Shown: piece by piece, positions 28,941-36,957 of the stretch
Layout of the letters: each line of letters begins with the position of its first letter
Numbering within the stretch: the stretch's first letter is position 1
Source: Phenylobacterium montanum
GTDB taxonomy: Bacteria > Pseudomonadota > Alphaproteobacteria > Caulobacterales > Caulobacteraceae
Length of the DNA stretch: 64,000 nucleotides
Direction of reading: 5' to 3'
Assembly (NCBI RefSeq): GCF_018135625.1
Contig: NZ_CP073078.1
Coordinates: 2,326,501-2,390,500, forward strand
Made by a program: the position numbers and the translations under genes
Notes under the pieces: model-generated
Told to the model about the DNA's origin: nothing
What the model saw: only the letters and a program-made list of their open reading frames with translations
Databases searched by the model: none

Positions 28941-29495
28941 TCAGGCCGGTTTGAGCTCCATCAGCGAGCGCACGGGATCAGCGCCATCCCAGCCGCACGC
29001 GGCGCTATGCATGACGGCGAATTGGGCTTCGAGTGCGGCGTTCGCCTCCAGCAATTCGATCATGCCCGGAAGCGCGCCGAACGTGTCGAAATAGGCGACG
29101 CGCCCTCCGGAAGGGACCCGGGCGGTGAACGCCAGCTCGTAGCCTCGGTCGCTCATGGCGGCCATGGCCTGTTCCATGTCGCGGGCGGCTAGGCCGAAAT
29201 GGTGAAAGCCATAGCCGGTGCGATCGAGCATTTCGCGATAGACTGAAGGCTCCTTATCGCAGGGTTGGATTAGCTCGATCTGCATGTGCCCGGCGAAACC
29301 CAGCGCGATGTCGCAGACCGCGGTGGCGGGCGCCCCCCGGTACATCGGCTCCTCGCCGGCGAAGCGCGAAACGGTGAACCAGGGGCCGACGCCGAGATCC
29401 GCCGTCCAGCGGGCCATGGCCTCGGCCAGGTTCGGCACAACGTAGCCCATCTGGATCACGCCATCGTCCGGCTGGCCGAACAACAGGTCAGGCAT
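28941..29495 (-). CDS. VOC family protein (glyoxalase_4-like)
   Basis: A 184-residue protein with one extended glyoxalase/epimerase-type module: GVIQMGYVVPNLAEAMARW at the start, HMQIELIQP, YGFHHFGLAARDM and GMIELLEAN. His and Glu residues occur at the usual metal-binding places. The ATG at 29495 is chosen over 29522 because GGAGG lies 7 bases upstream, inside the lyase gene, and the two genes overlap by 8 bases. It is therefore translated with benzaldehyde lyase. It may act on the acyloin or its product. Glyoxalase_4 members include methylmalonyl-CoA epimerases, but no CoA context is present. Confidence 0.82.
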   Translation of the reverse strand: MPDLLFGQPDDGVIQMGYVVPNLAEAMARWTADLGVGPWFTVSRFAGEEPMYRGAPATAVCDIALGFAGHMQIELIQPCDKEPSVYREMLDRTGYGFHHFGLAARDMEQAMAAMSDRGYELAFTARVPSGGRVAYFDTFGALPGMIELLEANAALEAQFAVMHSAACGWDGADPVRSLMELKPA

Positions 29496-31179
29496 CGGCG
29501 TCCTCCGCGGCAAAAGGCTCACCGCCCATGATCACGCGCTCCTCGGGCGGGATGGGATCGATCGCGACCATGACCTCGATACAGGCCGGCCGGTCGCGCG
29601 ACAGGGCTTGGCTCAAGGCCTCATCCAAGGCTTCGGCGGTCTCGACGCGGTAGTGGTCGGCGCCGAAGGCGGCGGCGGCCTGGGCGTAGCTGCCGTTCTC
29701 GAGGCGCGTATTGGTGATGCGGTTCGGTCCGACGGCGAACTGCTGGAAATGAAGCGTAGCGCCCCAACTCTGGTTGTTCATTACGACCACCACCAGGGGT
29801 ATCCCATGGCGAACGGCAGTGTCGAATTCGGCGAGGCTGTAACCCACAGCACCGTCGCCGGTGACGAGAATCGTCCGCTGACCGCGTCGGCCCGCCGCCC
29901 ATTGCGCGCCCAGGGCCACGCCAAAGCCCACGCCCATAGAGCCCAGATAGCCGTGACACAAGAAACCAGCCGGCTTGGCCTTGGATATCACCTCGCTGAA
30001 CCAGAGATAGGTCAGCGCGCCGTCCGCTACGACCACCGTCTTAGGGCCTATGTGGCGGCCCACCGCGGCGGAGGCGGTGTAGGGGTGCAACCGGCCTGTG
30101 GTGGTCGCGGCGGCCGCGACCCGTCTGGCCCGTTCGGCGATGTGTTCCTGAACCCTTGTTCGCCAGCCGTCCCAGTTCGGCCAGCTTCGCAGGGGCGCCG
30201 CCTCGGCAAGCGCGTCCAGCGTCGCCCCAACGTCTGCCGCCACGCCCTGGGCGATCGCCTGCAGTCGCCCCAGTTCCCGCGCATCGGGATCGACCTGGAT
30301 GATCTCCGCATCGTGCGGGAGCAAGGCGCCCGATCCGTGCGCGGTGTTCAGGCCGAAGCGCACGCCTAGCATGAGCACGGCGTCGGGCCGCAGTCCGTGC
30401 AATCCCTGGACAAGCCCGCCATTCATGGAGTCCGGCAGCCCCGATAGCAGGTGCAGGGCCTCGTAGTCGGCGAAGGCGGGAATCCCGCTGGCCGAGGTGA
30501 AGCGCTCGAGAGAAATAGCCGCCGACGAACGGCTGGCCTCGGACCCCAGAACCACGACAGGCCGCTGGGCCTTGCCCAGCTGGTCCATTGCGGCGTCAAG
30601 GTCACGGCGCGCGGGCCCGGCGCCAAGGCTCAGCTGCTCGATGCCGGGCAGATTCAAGTCGCCGACTTCGACCATCTCGGTCAGCACGTCCCACGGAATG
30701 TCGAGCAGGACCGGCCCGCGCGGCGGCGTCAGCGCCACCCGGATCGCCTGGGCCACCAGGCGCGGGAGGTGGTCGGCCTGCAACACGCGATGCGCCCACT
30801 TGGTCACGGGCTTCGCCATGGCGATCTGGTCGATCCCGGCCTGCAGGGTGTTGGTCTCGTCGTCGCGGCGTGGCCCGGACCCGGCGATGTAGAGCACCGG
30901 CGTGCGGTCCAGCCAGGCGTTGGCGATCGAAGTCAGTCCGTTGGTGAACCCCCCGCCGGCCGTGAGCAGGGCGACGCCCAGCCCGCCTGAGACCCTGGCG
31001 AGACCCTCGGCGGCATGGCCCGCCGCCGCCTCGTGGCGCGTGTCGATCACAGGGCGCCGGTGGTCCAGCAGAGCTTGGAACAGAGTATCGATGTGGGCGC
31101 CGTGGAGTCCGAAAACGGCGTCAGCCCCAGCCGCCATGAGGGTTCGGACAACGAGTTCGCCTCCTGTCACCGACGCCAT
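29488..31179 (-). CDS. bznB: Benzaldehyde lyase (thiamine-diphosphate enzyme)
   Basis: A 563-residue ThDP enzyme that aligns with Pseudomonas fluorescens benzaldehyde lyase almost without gaps as far as I recall that sequence. The N-terminus TGGELVVRTL, GLHGAHIDT, DTRHEAAAGHAAEG, TLQAGID and the C-terminal CHGYLGSMGVGFG and NNQSWGATLHFQQ are shared. With the ATG at 31179 (GGGAGAGG upstream, preferred to TTG 31185) the active-site residues keep the same numbers: His26, Ala28, His29, Glu50, Gln113. The ThDP motif is TGDGAVGY...MNN. The known enzyme splits (R)-benzoin and anisoin into aldehydes and also makes acyloins. The aldehyde dehydrogenase at 21542 would remove the aldehyde. Confidence 0.93.
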   Translation of the reverse strand: MASVTGGELVVRTLMAAGADAVFGLHGAHIDTLFQALLDHRRPVIDTRHEAAAGHAAEGLARVSGGLGVALLTAGGGFTNGLTSIANAWLDRTPVLYIAGSGPRRDDETNTLQAGIDQIAMAKPVTKWAHRVLQADHLPRLVAQAIRVALTPPRGPVLLDIPWDVLTEMVEVGDLNLPGIEQLSLGAGPARRDLDAAMDQLGKAQRPVVVLGSEASRSSAAISLERFTSASGIPAFADYEALHLLSGLPDSMNGGLVQGLHGLRPDAVLMLGVRFGLNTAHGSGALLPHDAEIIQVDPDARELGRLQAIAQGVAADVGATLDALAEAAPLRSWPNWDGWRTRVQEHIAERARRVAAAATTTGRLHPYTASAAVGRHIGPKTVVVADGALTYLWFSEVISKAKPAGFLCHGYLGSMGVGFGVALGAQWAAGRRGQRTILVTGDGAVGYSLAEFDTAVRHGIPLVVVVMNNQSWGATLHFQQFAVGPNRITNTRLENGSYAQAAAAFGADHYRVETAEALDEALSQALSRDRPACIEVMVAIDPIPPEERVIMGGEPFAAEDADA

Positions 31180-31254
31180 ACCCAACCTCTCCCCCTGCCT
31201 ACTCGGAATTTTAAATTACCCCATATAGACAATTTCTCCATATATGTTTTATCC

Positions 31255-31286
31255 ATTTTATCTTATTTTGCGAAAAATGATAAAAT
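31255..31286. promoter_or_regulatory. AT-rich interrupted palindrome upstream of the lyase gene
   Basis: ATTTTATC (31255-31262) and GATAAAAT (31279-31286) form an 8-bp inverted repeat enclosing ATTTT-GCGA-AAAAT. Together they make a stem of 13 A-T-rich pairs with a 2-base bulge. The surrounding 31205-31290 is far more AT-rich than the genome average and also holds a direct repeat CCATATA (31221 and 31238). It probably carries the lyase promoter and operator. Confidence 0.4.
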
Positions 31287-31305
31287 CCTATGGAGTGGCG
31301 CTGAC

Positions 31306-32164
31306 TTAATTCTGGGCTACGACGAAGCGATTTTCGATGTATCCCAGCCCCGTCACGGCGACTCTCACGACGTCGCCCGGCTTCATGAACGTGCCAGTCG
31401 CGATCCCCACGTGGGCGGGCGTACCGGTCGCGAGAATATCGCCCGGCTCTAAGGTCATCACGGTCGATAGGTATTCGATCTGCGTCCAGATGTCGTAGAT
31501 CATGTCGCCGGTGGAGGTTCTCTGCCGCACCTCGCCATTCAGCAGCAAGGTCAGTTCCAGGTCGTGCGGATCGCTCACCTCGTCGTCCGTGGTGATCCAG
31601 GGTCCGATGGGGCCGTGGGTGTCGAAGGACTTGCCGAGCGTGAAGGTCGGGGAGCGGAACTGCCAGTCCCGGGCGGTGACGTCATTGCAGACCAGATATC
31701 CGGCCACGACACTGCGCGCCTCGGCGCGCGACACATGCCGGCAGCGGCGGCCGATCACCACACCGAGTTCGGCCTCGTAGTCCACCTGCTGTGACACGGC
31801 GGGGATCTCGACGTCGCCGTAGGGGCCGTTGATGCAGCTGACCTGCTTGTTGAACCAGAGCTGGCTGGTGGGCCTGGGAAGGCCAGCGGCGGCGGCCTCG
31901 TCAGCGTGGGCCTTGTAGTTTATGCCAATAGCCAGGAATTTCTGAGGATCGCTGATCGGCGCCTCCAGCCTGACCTCGCTCAAGGGGTAGAGCGCGCCGC
32001 GCGCCGCGCGCCGCTTCTAGTTCGCTTCGCCGCGCAGGCAACTGCTCCAGCAGCGCGCGCATGGAAGCGCCGACATCCGGTAGGTGGGAGAGATCCACCA
32101 CGGCGTCGCCCTCGAGCCTGCCGTTGCGGGTCCCGCCGTTTCGGGTGAAGCGAACAAGCCTCAT
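31306..32164 (-). pseudogene. Fumarylacetoacetate hydrolase family gene, out of frame at a 7-bp repeat
   Basis: Two overlapping frames together make one FAH-family protein. The first starts at ATG 32164 (GAGGAATTC upstream) with MRLVRFTRNGGTRNGR. The second carries the catalytic domain from EVRLEAPISDP through GINYKAHADE, DYEAELGVVIG and TGTPAHVG to the stop at 31306. They are separated by three copies of CGGCGCG (31993-32013). Removing one copy restores a single frame, reading EAARGALYPLSEVR across the join. As given, the full protein is not made. A TTG start at 31983 could yield only the C-terminal 225 residues, which contain all catalytic motifs. It is upstream of benzaldehyde lyase on the same strand. 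Confidence 0.85.
31993..32013. repeat. 7-bp tandem repeat, three copies
   Basis: CGCGCCG is repeated three times without error on the plus strand (CGGCGCG in the coding direction). Because 7 is not a multiple of 3, each gain or loss of a copy shifts the reading frame of the FAH-family gene. Two copies put it in frame. Confidence 0.95.
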
Positions 32165-32241
32165 GAATTCCTCATCCTTTTGTCGCTCGCCGCCCATGGG
32201 CGGCGCTCCAGCCAGGTCCTGTCCGGCTCGCGGAAATCGCC

Positions 32242-32280
32242 GACTTGACTAAGTCGTCCAAACCTGACTGACTAGTCAAG
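32242..32280. promoter_or_regulatory. TetR-type operator candidate between divergent genes
   Basis: The 127-bp gap between the FAH-family gene (minus) and the TetR gene (plus) contains TGACTAGTCA, a 10-bp palindrome at 32269-32278, and a related imperfect copy GACTT-GACT-AAGTC at 32242-32255. The spacing is about 25 bp. This is the layout expected for a TetR repressor controlling itself and the divergent operon. Confidence 0.5.
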
Positions 32281-32291
32281 CGCGCACTTGA

Positions 32292-32972
32292 ATGGCGAAC
32301 AACCAGGACCTAGGGATGAACGAACGCGTATTGAGGCCACCCCCCTCCGCGCCCGGAAACCGCCAGCGCCAGAGGACGCACACCGCGCTCCTGGCCGCAG
32401 GCCAGAGACTGTTCGCCGAACGCCCGGTCGAGGGCGTGACGATCGACGACATCGTCGATGCGGCCGAGGTCGGGAAAGGCAGTTTTTACAATCACTTCCC
32501 GGACAAGAGCGCCTTCGCCAAGGCGATCTTCGAGCTTGTCCAGGGCGATGTGGAATTCCATATCTATTCGGCCAACCAGGAAATCGCCGATCCGCCGTCA
32601 CGCATCGCCCGCGCCCTGTGCGTGGTGATGCGCTACGCGCTGGATCACCCGGATCGCGTTCAGACCATGCTCAACCTCGCTGAGCGGCACACCGACCCGG
32701 AAGCGCCGCTGAACGCCGGGGTCAGCGACGACGTCCGCCGCGGCATGGACTTGGGCCGACTGGGCGCGATCGGGATCGAGGCGGGGGTCCTGGTCGTCCT
32801 GGGTCTGACCATGGTCAGCGTCCAGCACATCATGTCGGGGGAAGCCTCGGGCTCGGCTCGCGATCTGGCCGCCGCCATGGCCGCGGCGGCGCTGCGGGCG
32901 CTCGGCCTGGACGTCGCCGAAGCCGCCGCCATCGGGCGCGACGCCGCTGACGGCGTGCTCGGAGGCCGTTGA
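32292..32972 (+). CDS. TetR family transcriptional regulator
   Basis: A 226-residue regulator. The N-terminal HTH spans about residues 25-70 with GVTIDDIVDAAEVGKGSFYN and HFPDKSAFAKAIFE, followed by an all-helical effector domain. ATG 32292 has only a weak ribosome site; an internal ATG at residue 11 is an alternative. It is divergent from the FAH-benzaldehyde lyase-VOC operon, with palindromic sites between them, so it is the likely repressor of that operon (inference). It ends 1 base before the deletion-fusion remnant at 32974, whose first gene was probably co-transcribed with it. Confidence 0.9.
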   Translation: MANNQDLGMNERVLRPPPSAPGNRQRQRTHTALLAAGQRLFAERPVEGVTIDDIVDAAEVGKGSFYNHFPDKSAFAKAIFELVQGDVEFHIYSANQEIADPPSRIARALCVVMRYALDHPDRVQTMLNLAERHTDPEAPLNAGVSDDVRRGMDLGRLGAIGIEAGVLVVLGLTMVSVQHIMSGEASGSARDLAAAMAAAALRALGLDVAEAAAIGRDAADGVLGGR

Positions 32973-32973
32973 G

Positions 32974-33629
32974 ATGAGTCTCGTCAGGATTCGCGGCGTG
33001 GCCTATGGGCGCTTTTCCGCGCCGGAGCTCGACGAGATGCGGCGGTTGCTGGCCTCGCCGGCCAAGGCATGTGCGCCGGCATCCGGGACGCGGCGAACTT
33101 GGCCTGGAAATTCGCGGCGGTGATCGGTGGGGCCGACCCCCGATTGCTGGACAGCTACCAGCAGGAACGCGAACCCCACGTGCGCGCCGTGATCGAAACG
33201 GCCATCGCCATGGGCCGGGTGGTGTGCATGCTCGACGAGACGGCCGCCCGGGAGCGCGACCACGAGATGGTCGCCCGCAAGCAACGCGGCGAACAGGATC
33301 TGTCCGTGGCCTATCCCGGCCTTAAAGGCTGGCGTTCTGGCCATGGCCCGGCTGCGGGCAGGCTCCTGCCGCAGCCGGTCGCCCAGGGACGGCGGCTCGA
33401 TGACGAACTGGGCCTCGGGGCTGCCCTGATCGGGCGCGACCTGCCCGATGCTGCGAGCGTCCGCCGGCTTGATCTGGACGAGTCGGTTCTGGCGCCGTTG
33501 GCGCCGCCCCGGGCGCGCTGGCTAGGTGAGGTCGATGCGCAGGCGGTGCTGGTGCAGCCAGACCGCTACGTTTTCGGAACCGGCCCCCCGGAGGCTCTGC
33601 TCGACAGGTGGCGCATGGCGGTGAGGTAG
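32974..33629 (+). pseudogene. Deletion fusion of a VOC dioxygenase start and an MhpA-like hydroxylase end
   Basis: From ATG 32974 the frame reads MSLVRIRGVAYGRFSAPELD, a typical VOC dioxygenase N-terminus of about 26 residues. It breaks at about 33050-33055, where another frame picks up LAGQGMCAGIRDAANLAWKF, the GD-motif helix of a group A flavin hydroxylase. That frame runs through the C-terminal thioredoxin-like domain (GRLLPQPV, VLVQPDRYVF) to 33629. About 290 N-terminal hydroxylase residues and nearly all of the dioxygenase are gone. The ATG at 33069 could give a 186-residue fragment without the FAD site, which should be inactive. Confidence 0.8.
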
Positions 33630-33682
33630 CTGGAGCCACGATCAATTCAATCAAGAAGCGGACGTTCATAGGGGGTCCAGAA

Positions 33683-35977
33683 ATGACGAGATATCTGGCT
33701 GGCACGAGCATGCTCGCGCTGGCGACGGCCACGCTTTGCTCAAGCGCCGCAGCTCAAACCCAAGGCGCCGCAGCTCCGCCGCCGGCGGGGACCGGCATTG
33801 GGGAAGTAGTCGTCACGGCCCAGCGGCGCTCGGAGTCGCTGCAAAAGGCCGCCCTGCCGGTGACCGCCCTCACAGGCCAGGCTCTGGAGCGCGCCGGCGT
33901 GACCCAGCCGCAGGATCTGTCCAATCTGGTTCCGGCGCTCAAGCTCAACGCCGTGGGCGCCGGCGGCGCCCAGGTAACCATCCGCGGCGTCGGCAATTTT
34001 CCGGGCAATCCCTACGCGGAGCCAGCCGTCGCGATGAACCTGGACGGCGTCTATCTCGCGCGCAGTTCCGCCCCGGACGGGCTTTTCTACGATCTTGACC
34101 GCGTGGAGGTGCTGAAAGGCCCGCAGGGCACGCTGTACGGCCGCAACGCGACGGCGGGCGCGATCAACATCGTCACCAAAAAGCCGGTGGATCGCTACGC
34201 CGCCTCGGGGTCGCTGGAGCTGGGCGACTACAACCTGCGACGGGGCGTGCTGGCGCTCAATGCGCCGCTTTCGGACCAGATCGCGGTGCGCGTCTCCGGG
34301 ACCATCGTTCGCCGCGACGGATATCTGACCGACGGCTACAGCGACGATCAAAGCGAGGCCGGCCGCATCCAGTTGAAATACACGCCGAGCGAACGGCTGT
34401 CGGTGCTGCTGGCCGCCGACTACGAACACCTGGGCGGCAAGGGACCCGGGCTCGTCCCCGCGCCGTTCCTGCAACCCTCCAATCCCTTCACGGGGCCGAC
34501 GCAGAGTGGCGTAAACGCCATCCTTCGGGGCGCCTCCCTGGCCATCTCCGGCGGGACCAATCCGAGCCTGCTGCCCGCGATCGGCGACGACGGCTTCGTG
34601 CGCAATCACAACTGGGGCGTTTCCGCCACCGTCTCCTATGCCTTCGACGGCGCCGACATCACTGTGATCCCGGCGTTCCGCAACGATCAGGACACCTACA
34701 AGCACTACGGCGCCGGCTTTCCCGTCTCGTCAGACGAGAACGCCAAGGACAGTTCGCTGGAACTGCGCCTGGCGTCGCACGATCAGCATGCGCCGCTCAA
34801 ATGGCTCCTGGGCGGATATTTCTTCAATGAAGACCTGCGCTTCAATCTCCTGGCCGACCAAGGCGTGGCGTTCAACAGCACCCAGCCGGATCTGCATACC
34901 CGCAGCTATTCGGCGTTCGGCCAGGTCACCTATTCCCTCACGAGCGCCCTGCGCCTGACGGGCGGCCTGCGCTATACCCAGGAAGACAAGAGCCAAAGCG
35001 GCCGCAATGGCGGACCCCCGCCGACCGCGCCGGCGGAGTACCCGGGCGGACCGTCCGCCTTCTATGCGGCCGTGTGTCAGCCTTACGTCCCCGCCACCGG
35101 CGCGTGCTACGCCCCGCTGACGGGCAAGCTTGATCAGGACAAGCTGACCTGGAAGGCGGGCGTCGAATACGATCTGACGGCCCACTCGCTGCTCTATGCC
35201 AACGTCGCGACGGGATTCAAGGCGGGCGGCTTCTTCGGCTCCCTGCCGCCCAACACCTATCGGCCTGAGACCCTGACCGCCTATACCGTCGGCTCAAAGA
35301 ACCGGTTTTTCAACAATACGCTCCAGGTCAATGGCGAGGCGTTTTACTGGGGCTATGACAACCAGCAGGTCACCCACCTCGGACCGATCCGGCCAGGCGG
35401 CTTCAACCTGATCACCGAAAACGCCGGTCGGGCGGAGATCTACGGCGTCGAGGCCGATCTGGTCTGGGAGCCGACCACCCGCGACAGCATCTCGGTCGAT
35501 GTCCAACAGCTGAACGCCCACTACACCGCCTTCACCTACACCCAAACCACCGCCACCGGCCCAGCGCAGACCGACTGTCCGTTCACGGCCGTATCGGGCC
35601 AGGCGGCGGTGGTCGTGAATTGTTCGGGGCGCACCCTGCCGCAATCGCCGAGGTGGACAGCGAATCTTTCGTATCGGCACACCTTCTTCCTGGCTGACGG
35701 CGACAAGCTCGAAGCCATGATCGGAACACGACTGGAAAGCCGATACTACGTCGGTGAGGAATACCTGCCTGGCGAATTGCAGGACGCCTATTCTTCGTCG
35801 AACGCCAGCCTGACCTGGCGCTCATCGGACGGCCACTACTGGGTGACCGCCTATATCGACAACATGGAAGACGCGGCGGTGAAGACCACATCGTTCGTCC
35901 AACCCGTCCTCGGCATCGCCTTCGTCGGCCTTCGGCCGCCCCGGACCTTCGGGGCCCGGCTGGGCTTCGACTTCTGA
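33683..35977 (+). CDS. TonB-dependent outer-membrane receptor
   Basis: A 764-residue TBDR. ATG 33683 is chosen because AGGGGG lies upstream and a signal peptide follows directly (LALATATLCSSAAAQ, about residues 10-24). The plug begins IGEVVVTAQRRSESLQK, with GPQGTLYGRNATAGA, and the barrel ends TFGARLGFDF with terminal Phe. It sits within the aromatic island, downstream of the TetR gene and the hydroxylase relic and upstream of the decarboxylase relic and second dioxygenase. It is the best candidate outer-membrane importer for the aromatic substrate (inference). No regulatory N-terminal extension is present. Confidence 0.95.
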   Translation: MTRYLAGTSMLALATATLCSSAAAQTQGAAAPPPAGTGIGEVVVTAQRRSESLQKAALPVTALTGQALERAGVTQPQDLSNLVPALKLNAVGAGGAQVTIRGVGNFPGNPYAEPAVAMNLDGVYLARSSAPDGLFYDLDRVEVLKGPQGTLYGRNATAGAINIVTKKPVDRYAASGSLELGDYNLRRGVLALNAPLSDQIAVRVSGTIVRRDGYLTDGYSDDQSEAGRIQLKYTPSERLSVLLAADYEHLGGKGPGLVPAPFLQPSNPFTGPTQSGVNAILRGASLAISGGTNPSLLPAIGDDGFVRNHNWGVSATVSYAFDGADITVIPAFRNDQDTYKHYGAGFPVSSDENAKDSSLELRLASHDQHAPLKWLLGGYFFNEDLRFNLLADQGVAFNSTQPDLHTRSYSAFGQVTYSLTSALRLTGGLRYTQEDKSQSGRNGGPPPTAPAEYPGGPSAFYAAVCQPYVPATGACYAPLTGKLDQDKLTWKAGVEYDLTAHSLLYANVATGFKAGGFFGSLPPNTYRPETLTAYTVGSKNRFFNNTLQVNGEAFYWGYDNQQVTHLGPIRPGGFNLITENAGRAEIYGVEADLVWEPTTRDSISVDVQQLNAHYTAFTYTQTTATGPAQTDCPFTAVSGQAAVVVNCSGRTLPQSPRWTANLSYRHTFFLADGDKLEAMIGTRLESRYYVGEEYLPGELQDAYSSSNASLTWRSSDGHYWVTAYIDNMEDAAVKTTSFVQPVLGIAFVGLRPPRTFGARLGFDF

Positions 35978-36006
35978 TTTCTGAAACGGCTCTGGAGACA
36001 AGGACT

Positions 36007-36600
36007 ATGACCATTGAATTTCAGCCTGGCGCTCGTTACCGGATGCCCGCCGTGTTCGGCCCTGCCCCCGCCAAAAGCCCGGCGGCAGGATGTGGACCGC
36101 CGAAGAGACTGGCGTGATGAACGCCGAGTGGCTGGCGGTGCGCTACCTGACCGATCTGGCCAAGCTGGAGCGGTTGCTGCCGCCTGGGTTTTCGTTGCGA
36201 GGCGAGCCTGTGGTCTCGGTTTCCTGCGCGTGGTTCAAGAACCTCTACTGGCTGGCTGGAGGCGGCTGCGGCGTCGTCGCGGTCGACTTCCCGGTCAGCA
36301 ATCGCGGCAAGACCGAAACTCTCGACGGCTTGTTCTGTCCGGTCCTGTGGGAGGGCGCACCCGACGCCATCACAACGGACCGTGAGAACTTGCTTTTCGC
36401 CAATATTCCGGAGATCGAGTGGAACCGTTGGGCTGGAACGGCCTCCTGTGAAACCGCTTAGTTCGACCATCGGTTCTTCGAGATCGAACGGTCCGACCGC
36501 ACCGAAGACCACGGCGAAAAGACATTGCCCGGGGCTCGCGGCGGGGCAGCCATGGACTACAATTTCCCGCAGGCCACCCGGTTGCGATCAGGCTCTCCTC
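36007..36600 (+). pseudogene. Acetoacetate-decarboxylase-family gene, degraded
   Basis: ATG 36007 begins MTIEFQPGARYRMPAVFG, then the frame is lost at about 36050-36085. A second frame gives GGRMWTAEETGVMNAEWLAV and LERLLPPGFSLRGEPVVSVS, typical of acetoacetate-decarboxylase-fold proteins (PF06314). That frame is interrupted by an in-frame TAG at 36459 and continues FDHRFFEIERSDRTEDHGEK before similarity fades near 36600. At least one frameshift and one nonsense mutation make it inactive. Members of this family occur in aromatic and phenol degradation clusters, so it was probably part of the local pathway. Confidence 0.7.
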
Positions 36601-36957
36601 GATGCGCGTGGCAACCCGGCACGCTCCCTTTTCCATACCCGCCCTTCGTTCGCCGACGACGTCGCCAAGAATTGCTGTCGTCGTTCGCCCTCCGCGCCGG
36701 GGGAGCATGTAGGAGGTGCGTTCAGGCTTAAGGGGAAGGCAAGCGGCTCTCGCCATGTCAGAAAAATGCTAATATATTCTTATTTTGACAATAGATGCCT
36801 ATTGTAGGATTGATGCGTGTCCGTGAACCGAAGCTTCCTTGTGGGTCGCCCGCCCGTCGAAGGGGTGCGCTGTCCAAAGGGGAAGAAGGGACACTTTAAC
36901 GCCAACAATTTGGAATTGACGCCGCGGCCTTGGTCGCCGCCCTGAAGGCCATGTGAA
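36601..36957. other. Gene-free stretch with a promoter-like inverted repeat and a gene-end relic
   Basis: An AT-rich patch holds TTGACA (36785-36790) overlapped by a perfect inverted repeat ACAATAG-ATGC-CTATTGT (36788-36805). No good -10 follows at 17 bp. Just before the dioxygenase start (36903-36956) a frame reads FGIDAAALVAALKAM and stops, like the C-terminus of a lost gene. Nothing else is recognised. Confidence 0.35.

Noticed and set aside
31306-31983. A normal 225-residue FAH protein starting at TTG 31983
   Set aside because: The N-terminal domain is encoded upstream in another frame with its own ATG and ribosome site, so the frameshift is the better explanation.
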